A stretch of DNA of 64,000 bases. Origin: Aporhodopirellula rubra (GTDB taxonomy: Bacteria > Planctomycetota > Planctomycetia > Pirellulales > Pirellulaceae). This document shows, in pieces, positions 8,427 to 17,528 of the stretch. The translations under genes and the position numbers were made by a program. The first letter of the stretch is position 1. Each line of letters opens with the position of its first letter. A model generated the notes under the pieces. That model saw only the letters and a program-made list of their open reading frames with translations, was not told where the DNA came from and ran no database searches. The stretch lies in assembly GCF_014192335.1 (NCBI RefSeq), contig NZ_JACHXU010000021.1:82335-146334 (forward strand). Direction: 5' to 3'.

Positions 8427-9491
8427 ATGGTTCGTTTAGCTCGTCGAGAAACGATCGATCCGAATGAGGTGGTGGTTGCTCACATCTGTAATCGAACTGT
8501 CCGTCGGTGCTTCTTGATGGGAGACGACGCTCAATCGGGCAAGAACTTTGATCACCGCAAGGTTTGGATCGAGCAGTACTTGCGTCAGTTCGCCGCCAAC
8601 TTTGGGATCGACCTTTTGGGTTTCGCGATTCTGTCGAATCACTTCCACTTGATCCTTCGCACGCGGCCCGATGTGGTGGCTCGATGGAGTGACGAGGAGG
8701 TCGCTCGACGGTGGATGATGCTGTGCCCGCACCGCAGAAACACCGATGGTTCGCCCTGCCTGCCGTCTGAACCGGAGATCAAGTCGATCGCCGGTTGCCC
8801 AGTGAAGACTCAGGAAATCCGCCAGCGGCTCTCAAGCATTTCGTGGTGGATGCGGTTGCTGTGTCAGCGGATCGCGATGCGGGCCAACCGCGAGGAGCAG
8901 GAGGTCGGTCGGTTTTGGCAGGATCGCTATCGCGCCACGGTTCTTACCGATGAGGCGTCGTTGCTCGCGTGTGCGGCGTAGGTTGACTTGAATCCGATTC
9001 GAGCAGCAATGTGCGAGAAACTGGAGGACAGCGATCACACATCGGTGCAGCGACGGATCGAAGCCCATTCGGATGAACCGGAAGCAGCCACCGACGCAGA
9101 CAAGCCCCAGGCGGAAGCCGTCGATGCTTTCCTGGCTCCGCTGGATCTCGATGAAGCATCCGCTGCGATCGGGCCAAATGAATCAGCAAGTGCGGCTCGT
9201 TGCAGTGACAAGGGCTTCTTGCCGATGTCGCTGGAGGATTACTTGTTGCTGTTGGACTGGACCGCGCGTCAGTCGGTCGATGGCAAGCGAGGGCGGACTC
9301 CGGTTTGCGTTCCGCCGATCTTGAAACGGCTGGGTTTGGCGGAGTCGAACTGGTGCGAATTGGTCAGCGACTTTGGCAAACTCTTCTCGACGGTTGCCGG
9401 CAAGCCTGCGGTCGTTGATTCGCTGCGCACCCCGCACGGCCACCGTCGGATGCATCTGCGGCGCCGCGCCCGTGAGCTGATGACGGCATAG
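8427..9491 (+). pseudogene. REP-associated/IS200-like (Y1, HUH) transposase with an amber stop
   Basis: From ATG 8427 (MVRLARRETIDPNEVVVAHI) the frame encodes a RAYT-like protein. It has a HUH motif (SNHFHLILRTRP), a long helical insert ending in SWWMRLLCQRIAMRANREE, and GRFWQDRYRATVLTDEASLL. At 8979-8981 a TAG stop follows LLACAA, and the same frame continues at once with VDLNPIRAAMCEKLEDSDHTS. Family members read 'AYVDLNPIRA' there, so the TAG replaces a tyrosine codon (one base change). The frame then stays open to 9491, giving a 355-codon gene with one nonsense codon. RAYT proteins are single-strand DNA transposases linked to REP palindromes. The gene lies just upstream of a 5'-truncated beta-helix gene, so it may mark the edge of a rearrangement. 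Confidence 0.82.
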
Positions 9492-9534
9492 CGAGCTCTC
9501 ACCCTCTTCTTTTCGGTCTTTCGTCGATCGCCAC

Positions 9535-11214
9535 GTGGTCCGTTTCCCCAGTCGGCAGCTCAGGATCCGGTCGTTGCTCGCGGAAACGCCTCGTTTTCGC
9601 GGGCATCGACCGAGTGTTCGCGCCGATGAGTACGAATGCGGTCACGCTGTTACGCCGAACGAACGAGTTGACTCTACCGAAGGGATTTGGTGCCGCCCAG
9701 AAAAAAGCTCTGTCCCTAAGTTCGCCTTTTACATAAATCGGCCAAAGAAAAATCGCGCCGGAAACGTCATTGGCAACTACCTCTTCGATGTCTCGATCGA
9801 TACCGGAAAAGGAAATCCATCAGCTTTGGGACTCGACTTCCACTGCAACAACATCGGTTGCGTTGAGAATGTTGACATTACATCGGGCGATGGAGCCGGC
9901 AGGGTTGGCTTGGACTTGCAGCGAGGCTGGCCTGGTCCGTGTTTGATCAAACATGTCTCGATCACCGGTTTCGACGTCGGGATTGCAGCCTCGCATCGTG
10001 AATACAGTCTCGTGTTCTCGAATATCCGTCTTCAGGAACAACGCGTGGCTGGCATCACCAACAACGGGAATGTGTTGTCTTTAGAAAATGTCGTCAGTGA
10101 AAACAGCGTTCCTGCGGTGCGGAACAACGGGGGCGGACTGGTCGTCCTGATCAACAGCCAACTGCGTGGTGGGGCACCTGAGAACGTGGCCATCGAATCA
10201 GAGAATGCATCGATCTATTTGCGAAACATTGATGTGGATGGCTATTCAGCTAGTTTGGTCGAAACACGCCGCGGCAAAGATAACCTTGCAACAACGCTGA
10301 CGCGTCTGCAAAACATCCATGTTGATGAACACTTCACCGAACCACTCGATCACGCATTCGAATCGATCGGTTCCGGGTCACTCAAGCTACCGATCAAACG
10401 GACACCGGAGATTCCATTTCCTGCGGTCAGCAAGTGGGTTAACGTGCGCGATTTCGAACATCTGGTCAAGAATGGAGATTGGGCGTCCGCGATTCAGGCC
10501 GCCGTCGATTCGGGGCCGGAATTGGTCTACTTTCCAGACGGCCCAAAATACTCCATCGGCAAAGATGTGATATTGCGTGGCCCGGTTCGCACCTTGCTGG
10601 GCGGATCGCCCAAAGCCTCGATTGAGAATGACGCCGACGACCCCGAAAACAGCGCTGCGATCGTGCTGGACGCCGATCTTCCGATGGTTCAGTTTCACAT
10701 GCTCGCTAGCGATCACATCAAACAAGATTCACCGACAACGTTGTTGTTGCGTCATTGCAACTCGGATCACATTTCCGCTGGTCCAAACTGCGGGGAGCTG
10801 TTCATTGAGGACACGGGCGGTAAGTTTCGATTCAGCAAGCACCAACGAGTTTGGGCACGGCAGCTCAATCCAGAAACGAAAGGTGTTCCAGAGATCATCA
10901 ATGATGGAGGTCAACTGTGGGTGCTGGGTTTGAAAACCGAGTACATCAGCACCAAGATTGAAAACCTCGGGGGAGCACAAACGGAGGTTCTCGGAGGTTT
11001 GATGTATCCGGTACACCCGTTGATAGATGAGTCGTTGCCGATGTTCGTGAATAGGGACAGCGACATCTCGCTGATCCACGGATGCAGCGTCTACAAAAAG
11101 AATCACAAAATCTACATGTTGGACACGCAAGCCGGCGAAACGCGCGAGCATCGCGATTGGCACTGGATTTTCGGTCGTCCGATCACCAACCTTTACCGAA
11201 GTGTTCGGCCATGA
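9535..11214 (+). CDS. Right-handed beta-helix (pectate-lyase-3-like) protein, probably 5'-truncated
   Basis: From about 9720 the frame shows a beta-helix pattern: GNYLFDVSIDTGKGNPSALG, LDFHCNNIGCVENVDITSGD, GLDLQRGWPGPCLIKHVSIT, then NNGNVLSLENVVSENSVPAV. These are short hydrophobic/Asn-rich rungs typical of GLAUG or pectate_lyase_3 family proteins. A second helix unit starts at KWVNVRDFEHLVKNGDWASA. The first roughly 60 codons (MVRFPSRQLRIRSLLAE...) are basic, lack a signal peptide and do not look like the family's N-terminus, which should carry the opening rungs. I infer that the 5' part was replaced or deleted, possibly in the event that placed the transposase relic just upstream. Whether a product is made is doubtful. 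Confidence 0.6.
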   Translation: MVRFPSRQLRIRSLLAETPRFRGHRPSVRADEYECGHAVTPNERVDSTEGIWCRPEKSSVPKFAFYINRPKKNRAGNVIGNYLFDVSIDTGKGNPSALGLDFHCNNIGCVENVDITSGDGAGRVGLDLQRGWPGPCLIKHVSITGFDVGIAASHREYSLVFSNIRLQEQRVAGITNNGNVLSLENVVSENSVPAVRNNGGGLVVLINSQLRGGAPENVAIESENASIYLRNIDVDGYSASLVETRRGKDNLATTLTRLQNIHVDEHFTEPLDHAFESIGSGSLKLPIKRTPEIPFPAVSKWVNVRDFEHLVKNGDWASAIQAAVDSGPELVYFPDGPKYSIGKDVILRGPVRTLLGGSPKASIENDADDPENSAAIVLDADLPMVQFHMLASDHIKQDSPTTLLLRHCNSDHISAGPNCGELFIEDTGGKFRFSKHQRVWARQLNPETKGVPEIINDGGQLWVLGLKTEYISTKIENLGGAQTEVLGGLMYPVHPLIDESLPMFVNRDSDISLIHGCSVYKKNHKIYMLDTQAGETREHRDWHWIFGRPITNLYRSVRP

Positions 11215-11467
11215 TTCAGCTGCTGTCCCCGAAAGTAACCAACTCGACTGCGGTGTCCGTCGTCATGTTTTTCAGCGCGATCGCAGCGTTTTCCAACTCG
11301 GCCGTTGAACAACGTGCGGGGTTCGATCGCATTCGTCTTTCATCATTCTGACGTTACGCTCTGCCGCATACAGGTGAAGTCCTTTGCTCCGCCCGACGCA
11401 CCCGCTGAGCAGCCGTACCGAGCCAGAATTGCTATTCACTAATCTTCCATTTTGTGAAAATCAAACC

Positions 11468-12901
11468 ATGAATCAACAGCCTGCAGTCTTACGGTATTCG
11501 CTTCTTTTTGTTTGCTGGTTTCTGCTCGCCATGCAAACACTGAGCGCAAGCACGGTCTCGAACATCGAAGAGCTGGTCAAAGCCGTGCGTGATGGTGCCG
11601 AGGACAGCGTGATCGAGATCAGTGCGGGAAACTTTGAACTCAACGCACCGCTTGAACTTAAGTCCGGCATGACGCTCAAGGGGGCTGGAATGGCCAAAAC
11701 CATCATCACCCACGCAACCACCTGGAAGCCGTCTACCGAAAGACTGCCGCTGGGTGAGATGCGACCTGACGAAGCAAATGCAGATGCCTACCTGATTCGC
11801 CTTCCCAAGAAAGCAGCGAACATCACCATCGAGAACCTGACGCTTCGCGGTCCACAGATGCACGGAGCCATCTTCGCTGTCAGTAATCAGAATGTACACC
11901 TTCATCACTTGCGTATCGAAAACGTTCTGTATTCAGGCATCCGTTGCTACTACATGACAAATTCAAGGATTCACGATTGTGAATTCATTGGGGCCGGGGG
12001 GAAATGGAAACGAGGCGGACTTCCCGGCATCGACGGTGGAACATCAGGTGGCGCGATCTTCGCAACTTGGATGAGCGACACCGAAATCGCAAACAACCGT
12101 TTCACCTTTGGCAAGCCCGATCGCAGGCCCGGAAAGTCGGGCGGCCACTACGGCGTTAAAGGACGTGGCGGTAAGAGAATTCACATTCACCACAATACGA
12201 TCGGCGTCAATTTCTCGATTGAGTTTCCATTCGAAGGCAATGAAGCAATGGAGATCGACCACAACGTCCTTCACGGTGTCGTCTCTATCCCGAAACACGG
12301 CGGAGGAAAAGTGCTCGCCAAGAATCAGCGGTCCTTTCACATCCACCACAATTACTTCACGACTAGCTACGCGATCGAGTTTCCCCGGAACAACGTAGAG
12401 ATCGACCACAACTTATTCGATTTCCAAGTTGACCAGGACGGCGGCAATCTGATCAGCGGGTTTGGCGGTGTCGCCTCCCCCGGCCCGGCCTGGTTTCACA
12501 ACAACTTGGTCAGCAACCCGGGGCGCGGCGTGATATGGAATGAAAGAGCCTTTGGTGAACTGGTCGTCCGTAACAACCACATCGTCACACGAACCACGGC
12601 AACACCCCGAACAGAAGGGCTTTTCGGTATCGGCGGAAACGATTTCAGCAAGACCAAAATCATTGACAACATCATTGAGTGCCGGGGCCAACCCCGCCCA
12701 CTGCTGCGTAACGCAGCGAGCTATGATGCCGAGATAATGAACAACCAGCTCACCAATGTTTCCGACACCGATCGCTATCGAAATGCGCAAACCGAAACAG
12801 ACGCTGGCCCAACGGCACCGCTGGTTTTCAAGTGTGGTGCTCAGGGAGAGTTCACTGTCAACGGTTGGGAATTCGCAGCCACGATGGATACCGATGACTG
12901 A
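11468..12901 (+). CDS. Secreted right-handed beta-helix protein
   Basis: The ATG at 11468 starts a signal peptide (MNQQPAVLRYSLLFVCWFLL ending near LSAST). A further in-frame ATG at 11384 would place 28 unrelated residues before it. The mature protein (about 450 residues) is built of beta-helix rungs: NIEELVKAVRDGAEDSVIEI, GMTLKGAGMAKTIITH, NITIENLTLRGPQMHGAIFA, NVHLHHLRIENVLYSGI, RIHIHHNTIGVNFSIEF, SFHIHHNYFTTSYAIEFPRN and more. The repeated HHN/DHN turns are typical of polysaccharide-binding or lyase beta-helices. A catalytic assignment is not possible from this. The protein probably acts on the cell surface or in the periplasm on polysaccharide. Confidence 0.85.
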   Translation: MNQQPAVLRYSLLFVCWFLLAMQTLSASTVSNIEELVKAVRDGAEDSVIEISAGNFELNAPLELKSGMTLKGAGMAKTIITHATTWKPSTERLPLGEMRPDEANADAYLIRLPKKAANITIENLTLRGPQMHGAIFAVSNQNVHLHHLRIENVLYSGIRCYYMTNSRIHDCEFIGAGGKWKRGGLPGIDGGTSGGAIFATWMSDTEIANNRFTFGKPDRRPGKSGGHYGVKGRGGKRIHIHHNTIGVNFSIEFPFEGNEAMEIDHNVLHGVVSIPKHGGGKVLAKNQRSFHIHHNYFTTSYAIEFPRNNVEIDHNLFDFQVDQDGGNLISGFGGVASPGPAWFHNNLVSNPGRGVIWNERAFGELVVRNNHIVTRTTATPRTEGLFGIGGNDFSKTKIIDNIIECRGQPRPLLRNAASYDAEIMNNQLTNVSDTDRYRNAQTETDAGPTAPLVFKCGAQGEFTVNGWEFAATMDTDD

Positions 12902-13025
12902 TAGTCGAGAGCGGCAGTGCCTCACCGACGAACATTCTGTCACGCTATGTCCCAGTCCACCCGTCGTCACGAAGATTGAACAGGCGACTTGAACAGGATT
13001 AGCTGAATCGGTTGATTGACATTAC

Positions 13026-13940
13026 CTAACGACACCCTTGCTTTTGAATCCAGTCATTCCAGTGAAGCATGACTTCAAGACGGTCAGGTAAAGGTTCGCC
13101 GGTTTCCACGTCGACCAAGCCACTGCGTCCGCCCGGATGAGGTGTCTCGTAGAATCCGCACCAGCCAAAGCCGATGATCTGCGGATTTTCGACGGACATC
13201 TTCATCATTCCCGCGTAGACCTTTTCTAATTCGTTCAGGTCAGCCGCCATGTAGCCTGCTTTGGCAATCGGGCCGTGAAAGATCCCCGCGCCGGTGTCGG
13301 CGAGGTGGATGGGACCGTCCCAGTGGCGAGTCGCGTCTTCGAGAACTTCATACACGACCTGCGGCGGTCCCATGACGTTCACTGACAACACGTCGACATA
13401 CTTCTGCATCGTTTGAATCGCGTAGGCTGGCAGCGGTTGCAAGTGCAAAGTGTTGCGATCACCAAGAATCAAATGGTGGGAATCGTATTTGCGAATCGAG
13501 TCGTGGTAGACCTGATACCACCGCTCGCAGATGCGACGCATGAACGCTTCGCGATCGGCCAAATGTCGACGCTCGTTGATGTATCCACGCAGCGGACGAT
13601 CCATCGTTTCGATTTCTTCCCACGATTGAACCGGGATACCGTAAGTCGAACGCCAACGATCGATGGTGCCGTAGATCCGACGCATCAGTTGCACCCACTG
13701 CTTCAAACCTGCACTTCCCGGTTTGGTCGCGTCGTTGATCCATTGATCGAAGCTTTTCGTTCGCGGATGCCAGGGTGGGTTGTGGCAAAGGTGGTATCCG
13801 ATCAGTCGACAATTGTTCGCCAGTGGTTTGCAGACTTCGCGGCAACGATCATCGACAGCTTTGGCAAACTGGTCCGAAAACACATCCGGCATGCTCGGGC
13901 CGGCCATGTATTGTTTCGGATACTCCAGAAAGATGGTGAA
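13026..13940 (-). pseudogene. C-terminal fragment of an agarase-like/clan-A glycoside hydrolase
   Basis: The minus frame opens right after a TAG (13941-13943) and reads FTIFLEYPKQYMAGPSMPDV, later WNDW near the end. It contains LIGYHLCHNPPWHP, a helical stretch RRIYGTIDRWRSTYGIPVQS, HHLILGDRNTLHLQPLP, YVDVLSVNVMGPP and IIGFGWCGFYETPHPGGRSG. The alternation of buried beta strands and catalytic-face loops resembles the second half of a TIM-barrel hydrolase of the beta-agarase type. The first strands and any N-terminal signal peptide are missing. Upstream sequence belongs to a different gene (DUF1552) in another frame. The in-frame ATG at 13907 could start a 293-residue product, but that would be half a barrel. 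I treat it as a deletion remnant. Confidence 0.65.
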
Positions 13941-13942
13941 CT

Positions 13943-14143
13943 ATGGGGAGCCGTTGTCAGAAAGCTTTTCTCGGCCGAATGAGCACCGTCGACTTCCGGA
14001 TGTGACACGCCGCTGAAAACCGTGAACTGATCACGCAAATCATCAATGACTTTGGTGTAGCGTGATGCCTTGTAACCTCGCCCCTCGCCTTCCGGTACAA
14101 AGAAAGACGCATGCAGCCCAAGGTTATTGCACAGACAGACCAT
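13943..14143 (-). pseudogene. N-terminal fragment of a DUF1552 protein
   Basis: Minus-strand translation from 14143 reads MVCLCNNLGLHASFFVPEGE, then YTKVIDDLRDQFTVFSGVSH and DGAHSAEKSFLTTAPH. This is the start of the DUF1552 domain ('...GNNLGF...DFTVFSGLDHP...GGHSA...FLT'), a family of secreted planctomycete proteins of unknown role. A TGA lies a few codons upstream of the methionine, so the usual Tat signal peptide is absent. After TTAPH the similarity ends, and the glycoside-hydrolase fragment takes over within about 10 bases in a different frame. Only about 65 of the roughly 400 residues expected for the family remain. Confidence 0.7.
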
Positions 14144-14290
14144 CCGCCGACGTCAACGCATCGCAGAGCACTTTAAGGTTTTGCGAGACCCAGGAAGCTC
14201 GTTGGAGTCACCGATCGTATGGCGCAGAACCTACCGTTCGTCTAAGTGCATCCGCAAGGCGTCGACTTGGGCGAATCGGATCCCGCCGTG

Positions 14291-14321
14291 CTCGATATAA
14301 TCGAGACTCGACATAATCGAG
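14291..14321. repeat. Two tandem 15-bp near-palindromes
   Basis: CTCGATATAATCGAG is followed after one base by CTCGACATAATCGAG. Each copy is an inverted repeat and the two differ by one base. The pair looks like a double operator, but the only nearby 5' gene end is the DUF1552 relic, so any site may be orphaned. Confidence 0.65.
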
Positions 14322-14421
14322 CTAACGCTGTGTAACTCGAGGGTAACGCAGTTCGCGGGCGCGTTTCCATTGGCGTGCGCCGGTCTGGAACTCAATGAGT
14401 GTGGCGGGCACGTCGCCGGGA

Positions 14422-17400
14422 CTACAACGACGTACGAACAAAAATCTCGTCATCGTCTTCCACAATCAAAATGGTTTGATTGGCCAGCACCGGCCCGAAC
14501 GTCTGTCGTTTGCCCGTCGGCCATGTCACTTGGATTTCGCTGACTTGCGGACATGCACCAAGTCCCCAATGCAGCGCTGGCGAATTGCGACTGAAGTAGC
14601 CATCCCCGGCAACCAAGAATTCCGTTTGGGTTCGTTGATCGACGGTAATTGTCACGGTCGCGCCGACCGGCAATCGCTCGCTGCGACGCCCCACTAACTC
14701 GATGATCAACGAATTGCCACAAGGTTCGGTTCGGTTGAGCAGGATCGCGGTCGGTTCGCTGAGGTGCGTGATGACCAGATCTTGCCGTCGATCACCATCT
14801 AAATCCGCCACAGCCATGGCGCGTCCGACGTGTTCGCGTCGACCATACATGTCCTGTTGATTTGGTGAAACGTTCACGAACGAATCGCCGTTGTTACCCA
14901 AGATTTGAAAGGGCTGACGAAACGCAACCGAGGAATCTTTCAGGTGGTCGACATGCCCGTTGGTCACGGCAAGGTCGACCATGCCGTCTTGATTGTAATC
15001 TAAAGCCTGGGTTCCGAATCCAACCATCGATCGGGTCTCCCTGTCGATCCGATATCGCAGACTGCGATCGATGAAACGGCCATCGTCGTTAAGGTACAAA
15101 CACGCGGATTCCTTCGAGAAGTTCGTGATCATTACGTCGGCTTGGTTGTTGGAATCAAAGTCACCAACCGCCATCCCCATCGATGCCGTCATGGTGCCTT
15201 CGATGTCGAACGCGCAGCCCGCCAGCATCGCTGTTTCTTTCCAGACTTGCATTGAGGCGTCGGTGGATGGAGGCGAAGTGGACCACAGGTGATTGGGAGT
15301 TTGATCGTTGGCAATGAACAGATCATTGCCACCTCGCTGATCGAAATTCGCAATCACCATTCCCAATCCATTGGCCGGCGGCATGTCGGCGTTGGATAGC
15401 GTTTTTTTATCGTGATTGCCATCGGCAGTTTGGATAAACAAGTCATCCATCGCCGCCGAATACCGCGAGGGTCCATAGCTGACGGCGACTTGACCTTCGT
15501 CGTCTACGTGCGGTCGTTCGAAGAGGTCTTCATCGTCGAGGTAACGCAGTCGAATCAAATCGGGAAGATGGTCGCCCGTCACGTCGGCGATCGCGACCGA
15601 TGTGTCAAGGCAGTGGATGGAATCATCCGACGGGTCCCACGGAATCGGTCGAAAGGTCCCGTCACCGTTGTTGATCAGCATGGAGTCGACGCCCAGGTTC
15701 GCGACAAACAGATCGTCGAACCCGTCCTGGTTCCAATCGCCGGCCGTAACCCCGAGCGTGTATCGCCAATCCTCGGCACCCGCCCAAGTGGTCGTGTCGG
15801 TGAGGTGACGTTGCCCATCCGCGTCGAGTAGATTGCGGTACAGTGTGTTGGACACGCGTGATGTCATCGCGGGCGGGTCGCCGCTGCCTTGGGCCAAGTA
15901 GAGGTCGTGTTGACCATCCAAATCGAAATCAACCACGGCGACACCGCCTCCGAATTGTTGATAGATCGCAAAGCCAGAATCTTGCTTTGAACCAGACGTC
16001 ATGAATTCGTGATCACAGTGCCAGGTGCGAGCGACGTTATCAAAGAAGAAGGGAATGCAGTCCAGCGGCGGCCGCTGGACCGAGCCGGTGCGGGTCGACA
16101 TTGCATTGGATGACTGACGTTTCAATGGCTCGCGATTCAACAATGAGACGTCGATTGGATATTGTTCCAACCGTTTCCCACCGAGTCGCTCGCTGGTCGA
16201 GGGAAAGTCCAGGGATTGTTCAATCAGTTCGACGCGTCGGCGGTTGAAATCCTGGAGTCTTCGGTTCGGGTCGCCGTGGTACATTGACTCGATCGTACGC
16301 CACATGAGGGCCTCGAGTCGTCGCCCTTTGGTTTCCAAGCGATCAGCGATGTTTTCGGCCAAGCCGGGACCGGGCGACGGTCCGTCAGCGAATTGGTGGG
16401 CGAGCTGAGCTAAGGAAGCACGCTCGGTGGCGGGACGCTGCCATCGTTTGGCGGATGCGCGGTCACCGGACGACAAGTAAGCTTGTCGGAGTCTTCGCGG
16501 TATCGCATTGTCCATTGGTTCTCGATCCAAAGCGCGCAAGTACGCCCCGATGGCTTGGTCGAATTCGTTCTTAGCCAGGAAGAGATTCCCAATCGCGGCC
16601 CAGTACTCTGGCTCGCGTTTCAGACCCTCCAGCAGTTCCCCACGGTGGTGCTGGAGCCACCACGCGACTGATTCTTCGTCTTGAATTTCGGTCACCACGC
16701 GGCCGAAGAAAGCCCAGATGGATGGCGGAGCATGGTCTTGTTTTTCATCTAGTTCTTGACGTAGCAAGTCGGCGGCTTCCTGATACTGTTGCCGGGTGAA
16801 TGCCACACGGGCACGACCGGTACGACCGATCGAATCGTAGCGCCGTGCCCCGGGTCGAACCGGCTCGGAATCCCCGGCATCGTGATAGATCGCATCGGGC
16901 AGAACCAGCAACGAATAGAGTTCGTCCTCGAGAATATCACCGGCCCGGCATAGCTGGCGAATCATCGCGGTGGCTTCAAAGCGGCGTCCTTGTCGGTTGT
17001 ATAGGAACGCGAGCTTTCGGATCGCCAAATTGGCATTGGGAACCCGTTCCAAGATTTGAAGGTATCGTCGCTCGGCCCCGGCATAGTCTTCGGATTCCAA
17101 CGCCCAATCGGCGGCTTGGCCCAAGGCGGGAAGGCCGGCTTCGGGGTGTTCGACCGGGATGTGGTCGAGCAAGCTAATCGCTTCGGTCCGATTCCCCTGT
17201 TGGAATTCCAGTTGAGCCAAGCGGAACATCGCTTCGATGTCATTCGGATTTCGCAATAAACGGTTGCGGAGGGAATCGTTGGCATCATTCTCAGGGGGCA
17301 ACTTCGGCTGCTCGATATCCTCGGAAGCTCGCGGTGTCGCAGATGTGAGTGGTTTGGAGATGGGGCTTGCAGCGTCGGCGATTACCGTTTGGTCGTTGCT

Positions 17401-17517
17401 CTTTTCCGTCGGTAACGAGGGCTTGGGTTTGGCGCCGCATCCGGTCGTGGTGGCGATGAACACGACCGATACCAAGCTGAGTTTGAACGACTTCAGTCCT
17501 GCAGAAGACTTTGCCAT
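14422..17517 (-). CDS. TPR plus FG-GAP/VCBS plus ASPIC-UnbV (CRTAC1-like) lipoprotein
   Basis: The 1031-residue protein starts at ATG 17517 (MAKSSAGLKSFKLS), preceded by TGAGGTGG. The N-terminus is a lipoprotein-like signal with Cys27 (IATTTGC). Residues about 90-400 are TPR-like helices (DIEAMFRLAQLEFQQGNRTE, YWAAIGNLFLAKNEFDQAIG). From about 520 on come FG-GAP/VCBS beta-propeller repeats with DxDxDGxxD calcium loops: VVDFDLDGQHDLYLAQG, GDWNQDGFDDLFVANLG, VGDFDSNNQADVMITNF, ALDYNQDGMVDLAVTNG, VADLDGDRRQDLVITHL. The C-terminus is an UnbV domain (GATVTITVDQRTQTEFLVAG ... IQVTWPTGKRQTF). The family is extracellular, and its role in planctomycetes is unclear. It lies directly behind the sugar-type regulator on the same strand, suggesting co-regulation with the alpha-glucan genes. 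Confidence 0.85.
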   Translation of the reverse strand: MAKSSAGLKSFKLSLVSVVFIATTTGCGAKPKPSLPTEKSNDQTVIADAASPISKPLTSATPRASEDIEQPKLPPENDANDSLRNRLLRNPNDIEAMFRLAQLEFQQGNRTEAISLLDHIPVEHPEAGLPALGQAADWALESEDYAGAERRYLQILERVPNANLAIRKLAFLYNRQGRRFEATAMIRQLCRAGDILEDELYSLLVLPDAIYHDAGDSEPVRPGARRYDSIGRTGRARVAFTRQQYQEAADLLRQELDEKQDHAPPSIWAFFGRVVTEIQDEESVAWWLQHHRGELLEGLKREPEYWAAIGNLFLAKNEFDQAIGAYLRALDREPMDNAIPRRLRQAYLSSGDRASAKRWQRPATERASLAQLAHQFADGPSPGPGLAENIADRLETKGRRLEALMWRTIESMYHGDPNRRLQDFNRRRVELIEQSLDFPSTSERLGGKRLEQYPIDVSLLNREPLKRQSSNAMSTRTGSVQRPPLDCIPFFFDNVARTWHCDHEFMTSGSKQDSGFAIYQQFGGGVAVVDFDLDGQHDLYLAQGSGDPPAMTSRVSNTLYRNLLDADGQRHLTDTTTWAGAEDWRYTLGVTAGDWNQDGFDDLFVANLGVDSMLINNGDGTFRPIPWDPSDDSIHCLDTSVAIADVTGDHLPDLIRLRYLDDEDLFERPHVDDEGQVAVSYGPSRYSAAMDDLFIQTADGNHDKKTLSNADMPPANGLGMVIANFDQRGGNDLFIANDQTPNHLWSTSPPSTDASMQVWKETAMLAGCAFDIEGTMTASMGMAVGDFDSNNQADVMITNFSKESACLYLNDDGRFIDRSLRYRIDRETRSMVGFGTQALDYNQDGMVDLAVTNGHVDHLKDSSVAFRQPFQILGNNGDSFVNVSPNQQDMYGRREHVGRAMAVADLDGDRRQDLVITHLSEPTAILLNRTEPCGNSLIIELVGRRSERLPVGATVTITVDQRTQTEFLVAGDGYFSRNSPALHWGLGACPQVSEIQVTWPTGKRQTFGPVLANQTILIVEDDDEIFVRTSL

Positions 17518-17528
17518 GATGGGCCACC

